64,000 bases of DNA. Source: Paracoccus thiocyanatus (GTDB lineage: Bacteria; Pseudomonadota; Alphaproteobacteria; Rhodobacterales; Rhodobacteraceae). Made by a program: the position numbers and the translations under genes. The stretch lies in assembly GCF_900156255.1 (NCBI RefSeq), contig NZ_FTMK01000014.1, positions 36,403 to 100,402 of the forward strand, in the 5' to 3' direction. This document shows positions 55,584-64,000 of the stretch, one piece after another (within the stretch, counting starts at the first letter, position 1; each line of letters starts with the position of its first letter). The notes beneath the pieces are model-generated. The model was not told the DNA's origin. It was given only the letters and a program-made list of their open reading frames with translations, and made no database searches.

Positions 55584-56447
55584 CTATTTCTCCGTCTCGA
55601 CCAGGCCCTTGACGAACCAGCGCTGCATCAGCACCACCACCAGGATCGGCGGCAGGATGGCCAGCACGCTTGTGACCATCACCAGGTTCCAGGGCGTATC
55701 GGCATCGGCGAACGAGATCATCTTTTTCAGCGCGATGACGATGGTGTTCATTTCGTTGGAATTGGTGACAAGCAGCGGCCACAGGTATTGCGTCCAGCCA
55801 TAGATGAACTGGATCACGAAGATCGCCGCGACATTGGTCAGCGACAAGGGCCACAGGATGTCCTTGAAGAACCGCCAGGGCCCGGCGCCGTCGACGCGCG
55901 CCGCCTCCAAAAGTTCATCGGGGATGGTCATGAAGAACTGCCGGAACAGCAGCGTCGCGGTGGCCGAGGCGATCAGGGGCAGGATCAGCCCCGGATAGGT
56001 GTCGATCAGCCCCAGGTCGACCATGACCTTGTAAGTCGGCTGGATGCGCACCTCGACCGGCAGCATCAGGGTGATGAAGATCAGCCAGAAACAGGCCATG
56101 CGCAGCGGAAAGCGGAAAAAGACGATGGCATAGGCCGAGGCCATCGAGATCGCGATCTTTCCCAGCGCGATGCCCAGGGCGACCACCGTGGTATTGGCCA
56201 GAAGCCGCCACAGGCTGACGCCCCCGATGCGGCGGACCCCGCCCTCGAACGCCTGGCCGTAATTCGCGGCGGCCTCGGGTCCCGGCAGCAGCGGCAGCGG
56301 CGGGCGCAGGATGGTCTGCACCGAATGGGTCGAGGCGACGAAGACGTAATAGACCGGAAAGGCCACCACGATCACGCCCAGGATCATCCAGAAATGCGCC
56401 ACCAGCCGCCCCGCGCCACGCGCCGCCAGGGGTGAGGGTTCAGCCAT
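55584..56447 (-). CDS. ugpE: Glycerol-3-phosphate ABC transporter permease UgpE
   Basis: 287 residues, six hydrophobic helices; EAA loop [20 protein letters not shown]. It overlaps ugpA by eight bases and abuts ugpC directly. Confidence 0.92.
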   Translation of the reverse strand: MAEPSPLAARGAGRLVAHFWMILGVIVVAFPVYYVFVASTHSVQTILRPPLPLLPGPEAAANYGQAFEGGVRRIGGVSLWRLLANTTVVALGIALGKIAISMASAYAIVFFRFPLRMACFWLIFITLMLPVEVRIQPTYKVMVDLGLIDTYPGLILPLIASATATLLFRQFFMTIPDELLEAARVDGAGPWRFFKDILWPLSLTNVAAIFVIQFIYGWTQYLWPLLVTNSNEMNTIVIALKKMISFADADTPWNLVMVTSVLAILPPILVVVLMQRWFVKGLVETEK

Positions 56448-57321
56448 AATGCACCCGCCTTTCGATAAAGCGGAACTGGAACGCGGTCAGCGCGATCACG
56501 ATCACCATCAGGATCACCGATTGCGCGGCGCTGTCGCCCATGATCAGGTTCACGAAACCGTCGTTATAGACCTTGTAGACCAGCGTCTCGGTCGCCTTGC
56601 CGGGGCCGCCGCCGGTCACGGCATGGATGATGCCAAAGGTGTCGAACAACGCGTAGACCGTATTCACCACCAGCAGGAAAAACGTCGTGGGCGCCAGCAG
56701 CGGAAAGGCGATGGTCCAGAACGCATGGCGACGCGACGCGCCGTCGATGGCCGCCGCTTCCAGAAGGGATCGAGGAATCGCCTGCAACCCAGCGACAAAG
56801 AACAGGAAATTATAGCTGATCTGCTTCCAGGTGGCGGCTGCGACCACCAGGGTCATCGCCTGCTCGCCGTCCAGAAGCGGGTTCCAGTAGAGGCCCAACT
56901 GCCGCAGCGGCCAGGCCAGCGTCCCGAAACTGGGGTTGAACATGAACAGCCACAGCATGCCGGCGATGGCGGGCGCCACGGCATAGGGCCAGATCATCAG
57001 CGTCCGGTAAAAACCCCGGCCGCGGATGATCTTTTCCGCCTGCACCGCCAAAAACAGCGCGATCGCCATGGCGCAAAAGGCGACCAGCACCGAAAACACC
57101 GCCGTCACCCGGACCGAGTTCAGATAGTTCGGATCACCCAGCACCTTGCGGAAATTCGCCAGGCCCACAAAGGTCGATTTCAGGCCGAACGCATCCTCGC
57201 GCAGCAGGGATTGCCGGAACGCCTGCCCCGCCGGCCAGTAAAAGAAGATCAACGTGATCGCCAACTGCGGCGCCAGCAGCAGCCAGGGCAGCAGCTTGTG
57301 CGGAAAGACCGTGCGTCTCAT
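56440..57321 (-). CDS. ugpA: Glycerol-3-phosphate ABC transporter permease UgpA
   Basis: 293 residues, six hydrophobic helices; typical UgpA N-terminus [23 protein letters not shown] and the EAA loop [20 protein letters not shown]. It lies 64 bases after ugpB. Confidence 0.93.
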   Translation of the reverse strand: MRRTVFPHKLLPWLLLAPQLAITLIFFYWPAGQAFRQSLLREDAFGLKSTFVGLANFRKVLGDPNYLNSVRVTAVFSVLVAFCAMAIALFLAVQAEKIIRGRGFYRTLMIWPYAVAPAIAGMLWLFMFNPSFGTLAWPLRQLGLYWNPLLDGEQAMTLVVAAATWKQISYNFLFFVAGLQAIPRSLLEAAAIDGASRRHAFWTIAFPLLAPTTFFLLVVNTVYALFDTFGIIHAVTGGGPGKATETLVYKVYNDGFVNLIMGDSAAQSVILMVIVIALTAFQFRFIERRVHYG

Positions 57322-57385
57322 CCGTCCCCCATTGCCGGATCGGTCCTGCCAAAGCGGGCGGGCGCCGGGGCGCCCGCCGCTAACT

Positions 57386-58681
57386 TCAGCCGCCGACGGC
57401 TTCCTTCAGCGCGGCATTGCCGCGCTCGGCGGCGTTCTTCAGCGCCGTCGCCGCATCCTGCTGGCCGGCCAGCATCTTTTCATATTCCTCGTTCTGGATG
57501 TCGCGCAGTTGCGGCAGGTTCGGCGCGCGCACGCCCTTGGAGTTTTCGGTCGGCTGCTTGCCCATCATTTGCAGGATCGGCGTTTCGCGCCCCGGATTCT
57601 TGTCATAGAAATCCGACGCCTTGGTCGCCTCATAGGCCGCCATCGTCACCGGCAGATAGCCCGACTGCTCGTGCAGGTATTGCTGCACCTCGGTCTGGGA
57701 CAGGTAGTTGAAGAAGGCGGCGACGCCCTTGTAGGTCTCGTCCGACTTGCCGCCCATCACCCAAAGCGAGGCGCCGCCCGGCGTGGTGTTCTGCGGCGCG
57801 CCCTGGGCGGTTTCGTCATAGGGAAGCTGGCCGATGCCGTAGTTCATGCCCGACTTGACGATGTCGCCAAGCCCGCCCGAGCTTTCGGTCAGGATGCCGC
57901 ATTCGCCCGAGGTGAAGTTCTGCTTGGCCTCGCTGGTGCGGCCGCCATAGACAAAGGCGCCCTCTTTCGCCAGGTCCGCAAGTTCCTGGAAATGCTTGAC
58001 GAACAGCGGCCCGTCGATCTTCAGTTCCGGCGTGCCGGCCAGGCCGTTTTCGTTCGTGCCCCAGCTGACATTGTTCCAGGCGGCAAAGTTTTCGGTATGG
58101 ATCCAGGTCAGCCAGGTCGAGGTATAGCCGCAGCTTGCGGCGCCCGATTCCTTGATCTGGCGCGCGGCGGCCCAGACCTCGGCCCAGGTCTTGGGCGGGC
58201 TGTCGACGTCCAGCCCCGCCTTTTCGAAGATGTCCTTGTTGTAATACAGGATCGGCGAGGAGGAGTTGTAGGGAAAGGACAGCATGTCGCCTTCGGGCGT
58301 CGAGTAATAGCCGACGATGCCGGGCAGGTATTGGCTTTTGTCAAAGGCGTAGCCGCCCTCGTCCAGCACCTCGGCCACCGGCTTGATCGCGCCCTGCGCG
58401 CCCATCATGACCCCGGTGCCCACGTCGAAGACCTGGATGATGTCGGGGGCCTGCCCGGCGCGAAAGGCGGCGATGCCCGCGTTCAGCGTCTCGGGATAGG
58501 TGCCCTTGAAGACCGGCTTGACCTCGTATTCTTCCTGGCTGGCGTTGAAATCGCCGGCGATCTTGCTGACCACCTCGGCATTGGCGCCGGACATGGCGTG
58601 CCACCACGAGATTTCCGTCTTGGCCTCGGCCGCGACGGGCAGCGCCATCAGCCCTGCAAGCCAGAATGGGGTTTTTTGCAT
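57386..58681 (-). CDS. ugpB: Glycerol-3-phosphate periplasmic binding protein UgpB
   Basis: 431 residues with a signal peptide ([15 protein letters not shown]). UgpB features are [15 protein letters not shown] and the ligand-binding [15 protein letters not shown] and [10 protein letters not shown] blocks. It captures glycerol-3-phosphate and related phosphodiesters. First gene of ugpBAEC. The 291 bases before it include a copy of the GTATTTGGAAAACGG repeat core. Confidence 0.94.
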   Translation of the reverse strand: MQKTPFWLAGLMALPVAAEAKTEISWWHAMSGANAEVVSKIAGDFNASQEEYEVKPVFKGTYPETLNAGIAAFRAGQAPDIIQVFDVGTGVMMGAQGAIKPVAEVLDEGGYAFDKSQYLPGIVGYYSTPEGDMLSFPYNSSSPILYYNKDIFEKAGLDVDSPPKTWAEVWAAARQIKESGAASCGYTSTWLTWIHTENFAAWNNVSWGTNENGLAGTPELKIDGPLFVKHFQELADLAKEGAFVYGGRTSEAKQNFTSGECGILTESSGGLGDIVKSGMNYGIGQLPYDETAQGAPQNTTPGGASLWVMGGKSDETYKGVAAFFNYLSQTEVQQYLHEQSGYLPVTMAAYEATKASDFYDKNPGRETPILQMMGKQPTENSKGVRAPNLPQLRDIQNEEYEKMLAGQQDAATALKNAAERGNAALKEAVGG

Positions 58682-58890
58682 GATATCCTCCGAGTGCCTT
58701 GCGGCGTCATCGCTCCCGGACGGCAGCGTCTGGATCCACGCCCTCCGTCCCCAGTACAGACTTGTCGCCCGCGCAGGGGCGGGGTGTCAATTCGCATCTG
58801 AACAGCGTGGTGCGGCAGCCGGATGGGGCCGGCGCGGTGATCGGGGTCCCATCGGCGGGGTTGGGGACCGGCAGAAGCGCCGCGCAATGG

Positions 58891-58905
58891 GTATTTGGAA
58901 AACGG
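58891..58905 (+). repeat. Third copy of the repeat core GTATTTGGAAAACGG
   Basis: Identical to the core of the 29-bp arms at 536-564 and 710-738, found between ugpB and the acetate kinase gene. Flanks differ, so only the core (and a following GAA) is conserved. Confidence 0.75.
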
Positions 58906-58972
58906 AGAAACCCGGACGCCGCGCGCGGCCGGCAGCTTGAAGTTCCGTTCCGGCGCCGGCGGCTGCCTGGCG

Positions 58973-60076
58973 TCAGTCCAGCAGCGCCGCTGCCTCGATC
59001 GCCATCATCCGTTCCTCGTTGGCGGGGATGACCAGGGTGGCGAAATCGCCCAAGGGCGCCATGTGGCGCAAGATCGCCTGGCGCAGCGGGGCCGCGTTCT
59101 CGCCGATGCCGCCGGTAAAGACCATGGCGTCGATGCCGCCCAGCGACACCGCCATGGAAGCCGCCGCCTGCGCGCATTTCAGCGCAAAGAAGTCCAGCGC
59201 GAAACGCGACTGCGCCGAGCCATCCGCCAGCAGCGCCGCCACATCGTTCGACCGGCCCGACATGCCCAGCAGGCCCGAGCGGTTGTAGATCAGGTCCTCG
59301 ATCTGGTCGGGGGCCATGCCGAAGCTGCGCTGCATCAACAGGATCGCGCCGGGATCGACGGCGCCCGAGCGCGTGCCCATGGGAATGCCGTCCACCGCGG
59401 TCATGCCCATGGTGGTATCGACGCTGCGCCCGTCGCGCATGGCGCAAAGGCTGGCGCCATTGCCCAGATGCGCGGCCACCACCCGGCCGCGATGCAGGTC
59501 GGGATGGTCGCGCGCCAGCACCTGGGCCAGCCATTGATAGGACAGGCCGTGAAAGCCATAGCGGCGCACCCCCTGTTCGAACAACGCCTCGGGCAGGGCG
59601 AAATGGGTGAATAGCGCATCGCGCCCGGCATGGAAGGCGGTGTCGAAACAGGCCAGGTTCGGCACGTTTTCACCCAGCAGCCGGCGGGTGGCGGCGATGG
59701 CGGCCAGGCCGTGCGGCTGGTGCAGCGGCGCCAGCGGGATCAGCGCCGCCAGGTCGCTGAGCACCTGCGGCGTGACCGGGGTCGAGCGGGTATGGCGGGT
59801 GCCGCCATGGACGATGCGATGCGCCACCGCCTCGATCCGCCAGCCGTCGTCATGGGCGGCGATGAAATCCAGCACCGCCTGCATGGCGGCGGCATGGTCG
59901 CTGCCGGCGACCGGGCTGCGGATTTCGGCGCGCTCGGCCAGCCGCGCGGCCAGTTCGGCATCGCCGCCGATGCGGCTGACGGCGCCGCGCGCCAGCAGCG
60001 CCAGCCCCTGCCGGGCAAAGACCCGGAACTTGAGGCTGGAGGAACCCGCGTTCAGCGTCAGGATCGCCGGGGTCAT
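58973..60076 (-). CDS. ackA: Acetate kinase
   Basis: 367 residues, a little shorter than the usual 390-400. Motifs are LTLNAGSSSLKF, FDTAFH, HLGNGAS, TMGMTAVDGIPMGTRSG and FTGGIGENA. It interconverts acetyl-phosphate plus ADP and acetate plus ATP. The start overlaps the stop of the phosphotransacetylase by ATGA. Propionate kinase activity cannot be excluded. Confidence 0.94.
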   Translation of the reverse strand: MTPAILTLNAGSSSLKFRVFARQGLALLARGAVSRIGGDAELAARLAERAEIRSPVAGSDHAAAMQAVLDFIAAHDDGWRIEAVAHRIVHGGTRHTRSTPVTPQVLSDLAALIPLAPLHQPHGLAAIAATRRLLGENVPNLACFDTAFHAGRDALFTHFALPEALFEQGVRRYGFHGLSYQWLAQVLARDHPDLHRGRVVAAHLGNGASLCAMRDGRSVDTTMGMTAVDGIPMGTRSGAVDPGAILLMQRSFGMAPDQIEDLIYNRSGLLGMSGRSNDVAALLADGSAQSRFALDFFALKCAQAAASMAVSLGGIDAMVFTGGIGENAAPLRQAILRHMAPLGDFATLVIPANEERMMAIEAAALLD

Positions 60077-60999
60077 TTCACCTGTCCCAGCCGGCGCGCC
60101 TCGGCCATCAGCACGGCCAGCGCGGTGGACAGCAGCCGCGCGCGCACGGAATCGGCCCGGCTGGTCAGGACGACCGGCACCCGCGCGCCCAAGACGATCC
60201 CGGCCGCATCGGCCCCGCCCATGAACACCAGCTGCTTGGCCAGCATGTTGCCCGATTCGATGTCCGGCACCAGCAGGATCTCGGCCTGCCCGCCCACCGG
60301 CGAAACGATGCCCTTTTCCCGCGCCGCCTCTGGGCTGACGGCATTGTCGAAGGCCAGCGGCCCGTCCAGTTCCGCGTCCAGGATCTGGCCGCGATCGGCC
60401 ATCTTGCACAGGGCGGCCGCGTCCAGCGTCGCCTGCATCCGGGGATTGACCGTCTCGACCGCGGCCAGGATCGCGACCTTGGGCCGCGCCGGCCCCCACA
60501 GCACCCGCCACAGCGCGATGGCATTGCACAGGATGTCCGCCTTGGCCGGCAGGTCCGGGGCGATGTTGACCGCCGCGTCGGTGATGATGAAGGGGCGCGG
60601 GTAATCGGGGGTCAGCATCAGGAAGGCATGGCTGATGCGCCGCTCGGTGCGCAGCCCGCCCGCGGGGTCGATCACCGCGCCCAGCAATTCGTCGGAATGC
60701 AGCGAGCCCTTGATGATCGCGCCGACTTGGCCGATGCCGGCCATGGCGGCGGCGCGGGCGGCGGCGGCGTGGCTGTGTTCGGCATCGACGATCTCGTAAT
60801 CCTGGGCGTCCAGCCCCGCCTCGGCCAGGGCGGCGGCGATGCGGGCGGCGGGACCGACCAGCACCGGCTGGATCAGCCCGGCCACTCGCGCCTGTTCGAC
60901 CGCTTCGAAAACCGAAGGGCGCACCGGATGGACCACGGCGGCGCGCAACGGCGGCAGCCCGGCGCAGCGGTCGATGATGGCTTGATAGGCGTCGGTCAT
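60073..60999 (-). CDS. Phosphate acetyl/butyryltransferase
   Basis: 308-residue PTA_PTB family enzyme, the short form. Conserved blocks are ITDAAVNIAPDL, LVPDIESGNML and KQLVFMGGADAAGIVLGARVPV. It makes acetyl-phosphate from acetyl-CoA, or the reverse. The ATG at 60999 is chosen because the fold begins there; a frame to 61131 has an unconserved basic leader. Coupled to ack by a four-base overlap; butyryl or propionyl substrates are possible. Confidence 0.88.
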   Translation of the reverse strand: MTDAYQAIIDRCAGLPPLRAAVVHPVRPSVFEAVEQARVAGLIQPVLVGPAARIAAALAEAGLDAQDYEIVDAEHSHAAAARAAAMAGIGQVGAIIKGSLHSDELLGAVIDPAGGLRTERRISHAFLMLTPDYPRPFIITDAAVNIAPDLPAKADILCNAIALWRVLWGPARPKVAILAAVETVNPRMQATLDAAALCKMADRGQILDAELDGPLAFDNAVSPEAAREKGIVSPVGGQAEILLVPDIESGNMLAKQLVFMGGADAAGIVLGARVPVVLTSRADSVRARLLSTALAVLMAEARRLGQVK

Positions 61000-61113
61000 G
61001 GCGATCCTTCCTGTGGCGCGCGTCCGGGCCCGAGGATTCCGCCGCAGCACCGTCAAGACAAGCGGATTGTGCCGGATGCGGCGCCATGGCCCGCAGCCCG
61101 GCGGAATGGCGAT

Positions 61114-61141
61114 GGCCCGCCCCCGTTGCAAGGGGCGGGCC
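61114..61141 (-). terminator. Hairpin terminator after actP
   Basis: GGCCCGCCCC-N8-GGGGCGGGCC, a 10-bp stem eight bases past the actP stop. No T-tract. Confidence 0.55.
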
Positions 61142-61149
61142 GGGGCGGT

Positions 61150-62865
61150 TCAGTGCGACGACGCCTGGGACGCGCCGATGCCGGTTTCCGAACGCACCTG
61201 CTGGGCGGCAAAGCCCGCCCGGTCGATGCGGGCCCGCGCGCCGTTGTCCATCTTGGACACCAGCCAGATGCCCAGGAAGGCCAAGGTCATCGAGAACAGC
61301 GCCGGCGAGGTATAGGGGAAGGGCGCCGACCCGGCCGGGTTGCCCAGCGTCGCTTCCCAGACCGAGGGCGAGAGCACCGTCAGCACCACCGAGGAGATCA
61401 GCCCCAGGAAGCCGCCGACCACCGCGCCGCGGGTCGTGCAATCCTTCCACAGCACCGACATGAACAGCACCGGGAAGTTGGCCGAGGCCGCCACCGCAAA
61501 GGCCAGCGACACCATGAAGGCGATGTTCTGGTTCTTGAAGGCGATGCCCAGCACCACGGCCACCAGGCCCAGGACCAGCGTGGTGATGCGCGACACGCGC
61601 AGCTCGCTGCCCGGCGCGGGGTTCCCGTTCTTGATCACCGTCGCATAAAGGTCGTGGCTGACCGCCGAGGCGCCCGACAGCGTCAGCCCCGCGACCACCG
61701 CCAGGATGGTGGCAAAGGCCACGGCCGAGATGAAGCCCAGGAACACGTTGCCGCCCACGGCCTGCGCCAGATGCACGGCGGCCATGTTGGAACCGCCGAC
61801 CAGCGCGCCGGTATCGTCCAGGAATTCGGGATTGGTCAGCACGAAGGTGATGGCGCCGAAGCCGATGATAAAGGTCAAGAGGTAGAAATAGCCGATCCAG
61901 CCGGTCGCCCACATCACCGATTTGCGCGCTTCCTTGGCGCTGGGAACGGTGAAGAAGCGCATCAGGATATGCGGCAGGCCGGCGGTGCCGAACATCAGCG
62001 CCATGCCGAAGCTGATGGCCGAGATCGGATCCTTGATGAAGGTGCCCGGACCCATGATCGACTGGCCGGCCACGGCGGCTTCCTCGGCGGTCTTGCCGCC
62101 GGCGGCGGCCAGGTCGGCCTTGACGCGGACGGCGTCGGCGAACATCGCCTCGGGACTGAAGCCGTAATGCCACATGACCATGAAGGACATGAAGGTCGCG
62201 CCGCCCAGCAGCAGGCAGGCCTTGATGATCTGCACCCAGGTCGTCGCGGTCATACCGCCGAACAGCACATAGATCATCATCAGCGCGCCGACGATCACCA
62301 CGGCGATCCAGTAGTCCAGCCCGAACAGCAGCTGGATCAGCGAGCCCGCGCCCACCATCTGCGCGATCAGGTAAAAGGCCACCACGACCAGCGTGCCTGA
62401 GGCGGCAAAGATGCGCACCGGCGCCTGGGCAAAGCGAAAGGCCGCCACGTCGGCAAAGGTAAAGCGGCCCAGATTGCGCAGCCGCTCGGCCATCAGGAAG
62501 GTCAGGATCGGCCAGCCGACCAGGAAGCCGATCGAATAGATCAACCCGTCATAGCCCGACACCATCACCGCCGCGGAAATCCCCAGGAAGGATGCGGCCG
62601 ACATGTAGTCCCCGGCGATGGCCAGCCCGTTCTGGAAGCCGGTGATGCCGCCGCCGGCGGTATAGAAATCCGCTGCCGACTTGGTCTTCGCCGCCGCCCA
62701 TTTGGTGATGTAAAGCGTGCCAAGCACGAAGACCGCGAACATGGTGATGGCGGTCCAGTTCGTCGCCTGTTTCTGCCCGCCCTGGATCACGTCGGCGGCC
62801 ATGGCGGCGCCCGGCATGGCCAGGGCCGCGGCGATCAGGCCGTTGCGCAGGAAGTTAGGGGTCAT
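61150..62865 (-). CDS. actP: Cation/acetate symporter ActP
   Basis: 571-residue SSS-family sodium:solute symporter with a leader helix ([15 protein letters not shown]) and about 13 further hydrophobic helices. The sequence [25 protein letters not shown] is typical. It imports acetate and other short acids. Overlaps the upstream DUF485 gene by four bases. Confidence 0.93.
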   Translation of the reverse strand: MTPNFLRNGLIAAALAMPGAAMAADVIQGGQKQATNWTAITMFAVFVLGTLYITKWAAAKTKSAADFYTAGGGITGFQNGLAIAGDYMSAASFLGISAAVMVSGYDGLIYSIGFLVGWPILTFLMAERLRNLGRFTFADVAAFRFAQAPVRIFAASGTLVVVAFYLIAQMVGAGSLIQLLFGLDYWIAVVIVGALMMIYVLFGGMTATTWVQIIKACLLLGGATFMSFMVMWHYGFSPEAMFADAVRVKADLAAAGGKTAEEAAVAGQSIMGPGTFIKDPISAISFGMALMFGTAGLPHILMRFFTVPSAKEARKSVMWATGWIGYFYLLTFIIGFGAITFVLTNPEFLDDTGALVGGSNMAAVHLAQAVGGNVFLGFISAVAFATILAVVAGLTLSGASAVSHDLYATVIKNGNPAPGSELRVSRITTLVLGLVAVVLGIAFKNQNIAFMVSLAFAVAASANFPVLFMSVLWKDCTTRGAVVGGFLGLISSVVLTVLSPSVWEATLGNPAGSAPFPYTSPALFSMTLAFLGIWLVSKMDNGARARIDRAGFAAQQVRSETGIGASQASSH

Positions 62866-63170
62866 TTCAGCGCCTCCAGCCGGATCTTTTCGCTCAGCTC
62901 GTCGAACTCGCCATTGGCGCGGCGGACATAGATGCCGGTGATGATGATGGTAAAGACGATCACGCCAAAGCCCAGCGGGATGCCCCAGGTGATGACGCCG
63001 CTGCCCATCCGCGCGGCGAGCAGTTCCTTGTCAAAGGCGATCAGCAGGATATAGCCGTAATAGACGACCAGCATGGCGATGGTCAGGATCCAGCCATAGC
63101 GGGATCGTTTCTCTTTCAGCAGTTGATAGTTCGGATCTGCGGCGATCCGTTCGGCCAGGTTGTCTTGCAT
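62862..63170 (-). CDS. DUF485 membrane protein (YjcH type)
   Basis: 102 residues with two transmembrane helices ([20 protein letters not shown] and [20 protein letters not shown]). It is the usual partner encoded before actP in acs-yjcH-actP operons; its molecular role is unsettled. ATG 63170; longer frames upstream are not conserved. Confidence 0.9.
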   Translation of the reverse strand: MQDNLAERIAADPNYQLLKEKRSRYGWILTIAMLVVYYGYILLIAFDKELLAARMGSGVITWGIPLGFGVIVFTIIITGIYVRRANGEFDELSEKIRLEALK

Positions 63171-63362
63171 CGGGGTCGTGCTCCTCCACCGCCGCGATTT
63201 GCGGTCTTGCAGCCGCGCCGGCGTGCTGCCGGCGGGCAATGTCCTTGGAAAGATTGCGGCAGGCGGCATCCGCCCGGCCGCAGCCGGTCCAGGGGCGCGG
63301 TGCGGCGCGCCCATGGCGATCAGGGATGATGCGGGGGCCGCCGCTGCCGCCGGCCCTGGCTG

Positions 63363-64000
63363 TCAGTGCCGATTCATCCTGTTTTCGATGAGGTCGTCGA
63401 CGACGCCTGGATCGGCCAGGGTCGAGATGTCGCCCAAGGCTGCGAAATCGTCCTCGGCGATCTTGCGCAGGATGCGGCGCATGATCTTGCCCGAACGGGT
63501 CTTGGGCAGCCCAGGCGCCCATTGGATCAGGTCCGGCTTGGCGATCGGGCCGATCTCGGTGCGTACCCATTTCTCCAGCTCGGCGCGCAGGCCGTCGCTG
63601 GGCTCGACGCCGTTCATCAGCGTCACATAGGCATAGATGCCCTGACCCTTCAGCGGGTGCGGATAGCCCACCACCGCCGCCTCGGCCACCTTCTCATGCG
63701 CAACCAGCGCCGATTCCACCTCGGCCGTGCCCATCCGGTGGCCGCTGACGTTGATCACGTCATCCACCCGCCCGGTGATCCAGTAATAGCCGTCCGCGTC
63801 GCGCCGGCAGCCGTCGCCGGTGAAGTAATAGCCCGGATATTGCTGGAAATAGGTCTCCATGAAGCGCTCGTGGTCGCCCCAGACCGTGCGCATCTGCCCA
63901 GGCCAGCTATCGGCGATGCACAGCACCCCCTCGACCCCGTCGCCGTCCAGCGCCACCCCGGTCTGCGCATCCAGCACCACCGGCTTGACCCCGAAAAACG
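63363..64000 (-). CDS. acs: Acetyl-CoA synthetase (C-terminal part; runs off right edge)
   Basis: The last 211 or so residues of an AMP-forming acyl-CoA synthetase. Visible are [20 protein letters not shown], the hinge and CoA region [13 protein letters not shown], and the acetylatable Lys near the end in [11 protein letters not shown]. It activates acetate to acetyl-CoA for the same pathway as ActP. It lies 192 bases upstream of the DUF485 gene on the same strand, so an acs-yjcH-actP operon is probable. Confidence 0.93.
   Translation of the reverse strand, partial: FFGVKPVVLDAQTGVALDGDGVEGVLCIADSWPGQMRTVWGDHERFMETYFQQYPGYYFTGDGCRRDADGYYWITGRVDDVINVSGHRMGTAEVESALVAHEKVAEAAVVGYPHPLKGQGIYAYVTLMNGVEPSDGLRAELEKWVRTEIGPIAKPDLIQWAPGLPKTRSGKIMRRILRKIAEDDFAALGDISTLADPGVVDDLIENRMNRH

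Noticed and set aside
58740..58800. TTGACA on the minus strand upstream of ugpB considered as a promoter
   Set aside because: No -10 element at 16-18 bases; nearest candidate TGTACT is too far.
60628..62400. 590-codon plus-strand open frame
   Set aside because: Antisense to the phosphotransacetylase and actP genes, which are certain.

Overview
The window is about 64 kb of GC-rich chromosome from an alphaproteobacterium, most probably a Paracoccus close to P. pantotrophus or P. denitrificans. The main evidence is a complete sulfur-oxidation cluster in the gene order known from P. pantotrophus (soxR-soxS facing soxV-W-X-Y-Z-A-B-C-D-E-F-G-H). Supporting evidence is the Rhodobacterales-type dusB-ntrB-ntrC-ntrY-ntrX nitrogen-control operon, a smo/mtlK polyol operon, FNR-type boxes and an NnrS protein. 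I saw no rRNA, tRNA, CRISPR array, prophage or transposase, so this looks like ordinary core and accessory chromosome.

Layout. 1-426: 5' part of trkA (minus). 427-761: intergenic region with a perfect 29-bp inverted repeat. 762-8131: dusB-ntrB-ntrC-ntrY-ntrX (minus). 8361-9743: sdaA serine dehydratase. 9871-13755: a lipoprotein and a YjbH/YjbF-like envelope or exopolysaccharide pair. 13910-14113: a small anchored protein (minus). 14328-17439: zinc uptake and its regulator (znuB-znuC-zur, minus; znuA, plus) with two Zur-like boxes between them. 17597-17773: hemP. 17789-19225: an RluB-type pseudouridine synthase with a long repetitive basic tail. 19334-23311: tadA and pyc.

23362-37170 is the sox region. 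SoxT-like importer, SoxR (ArsR-type sulfur sensor) and SoxS run left. SoxV-SoxW (thiol supply), SoxXA, SoxYZ, SoxB and SoxCD (the thiosulfate-oxidising core), and SoxE-H run right. 37224-38975 is a satellite sulfur module: a periplasmic rhodanese and a second SoxT/YeeE-type importer. 39206-42952 is a tightly overlapped operon of a NitT/TauT-like ABC transporter plus NnrS, preceded by an FNR-type box.

43281-51918 is a polyol catabolic unit: a SorC-type regulator facing SmoEFGK, MtlK, a HAD phosphatase and an FGGY ribulokinase-like kinase. 52067-54510 holds a PhoD-like phosphatase and a stand-alone LigD polymerase-domain protein. 54519-58681 is ugpBAEC, a glycerol-3-phosphate importer. 58973 to the right edge is acetate metabolism (ack, pta, actP, DUF485 partner, acs C-terminal part).

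Together the genes describe a metabolically versatile facultative lithotroph: thiosulfate oxidation, polyol, glycerol-phosphate and acetate use, pyruvate carboxylation and nitrogen control. The most interesting observations are three sites sharing a GAATAT core that may extend the SoxR regulon to the rhodanese gene, a SoxH without its metal motif, the FNR-boxed ABC-NnrS operon, the 11-residue repeats in the RluB tail, and the 29-bp inverted repeat whose core recurs 58 kb away.
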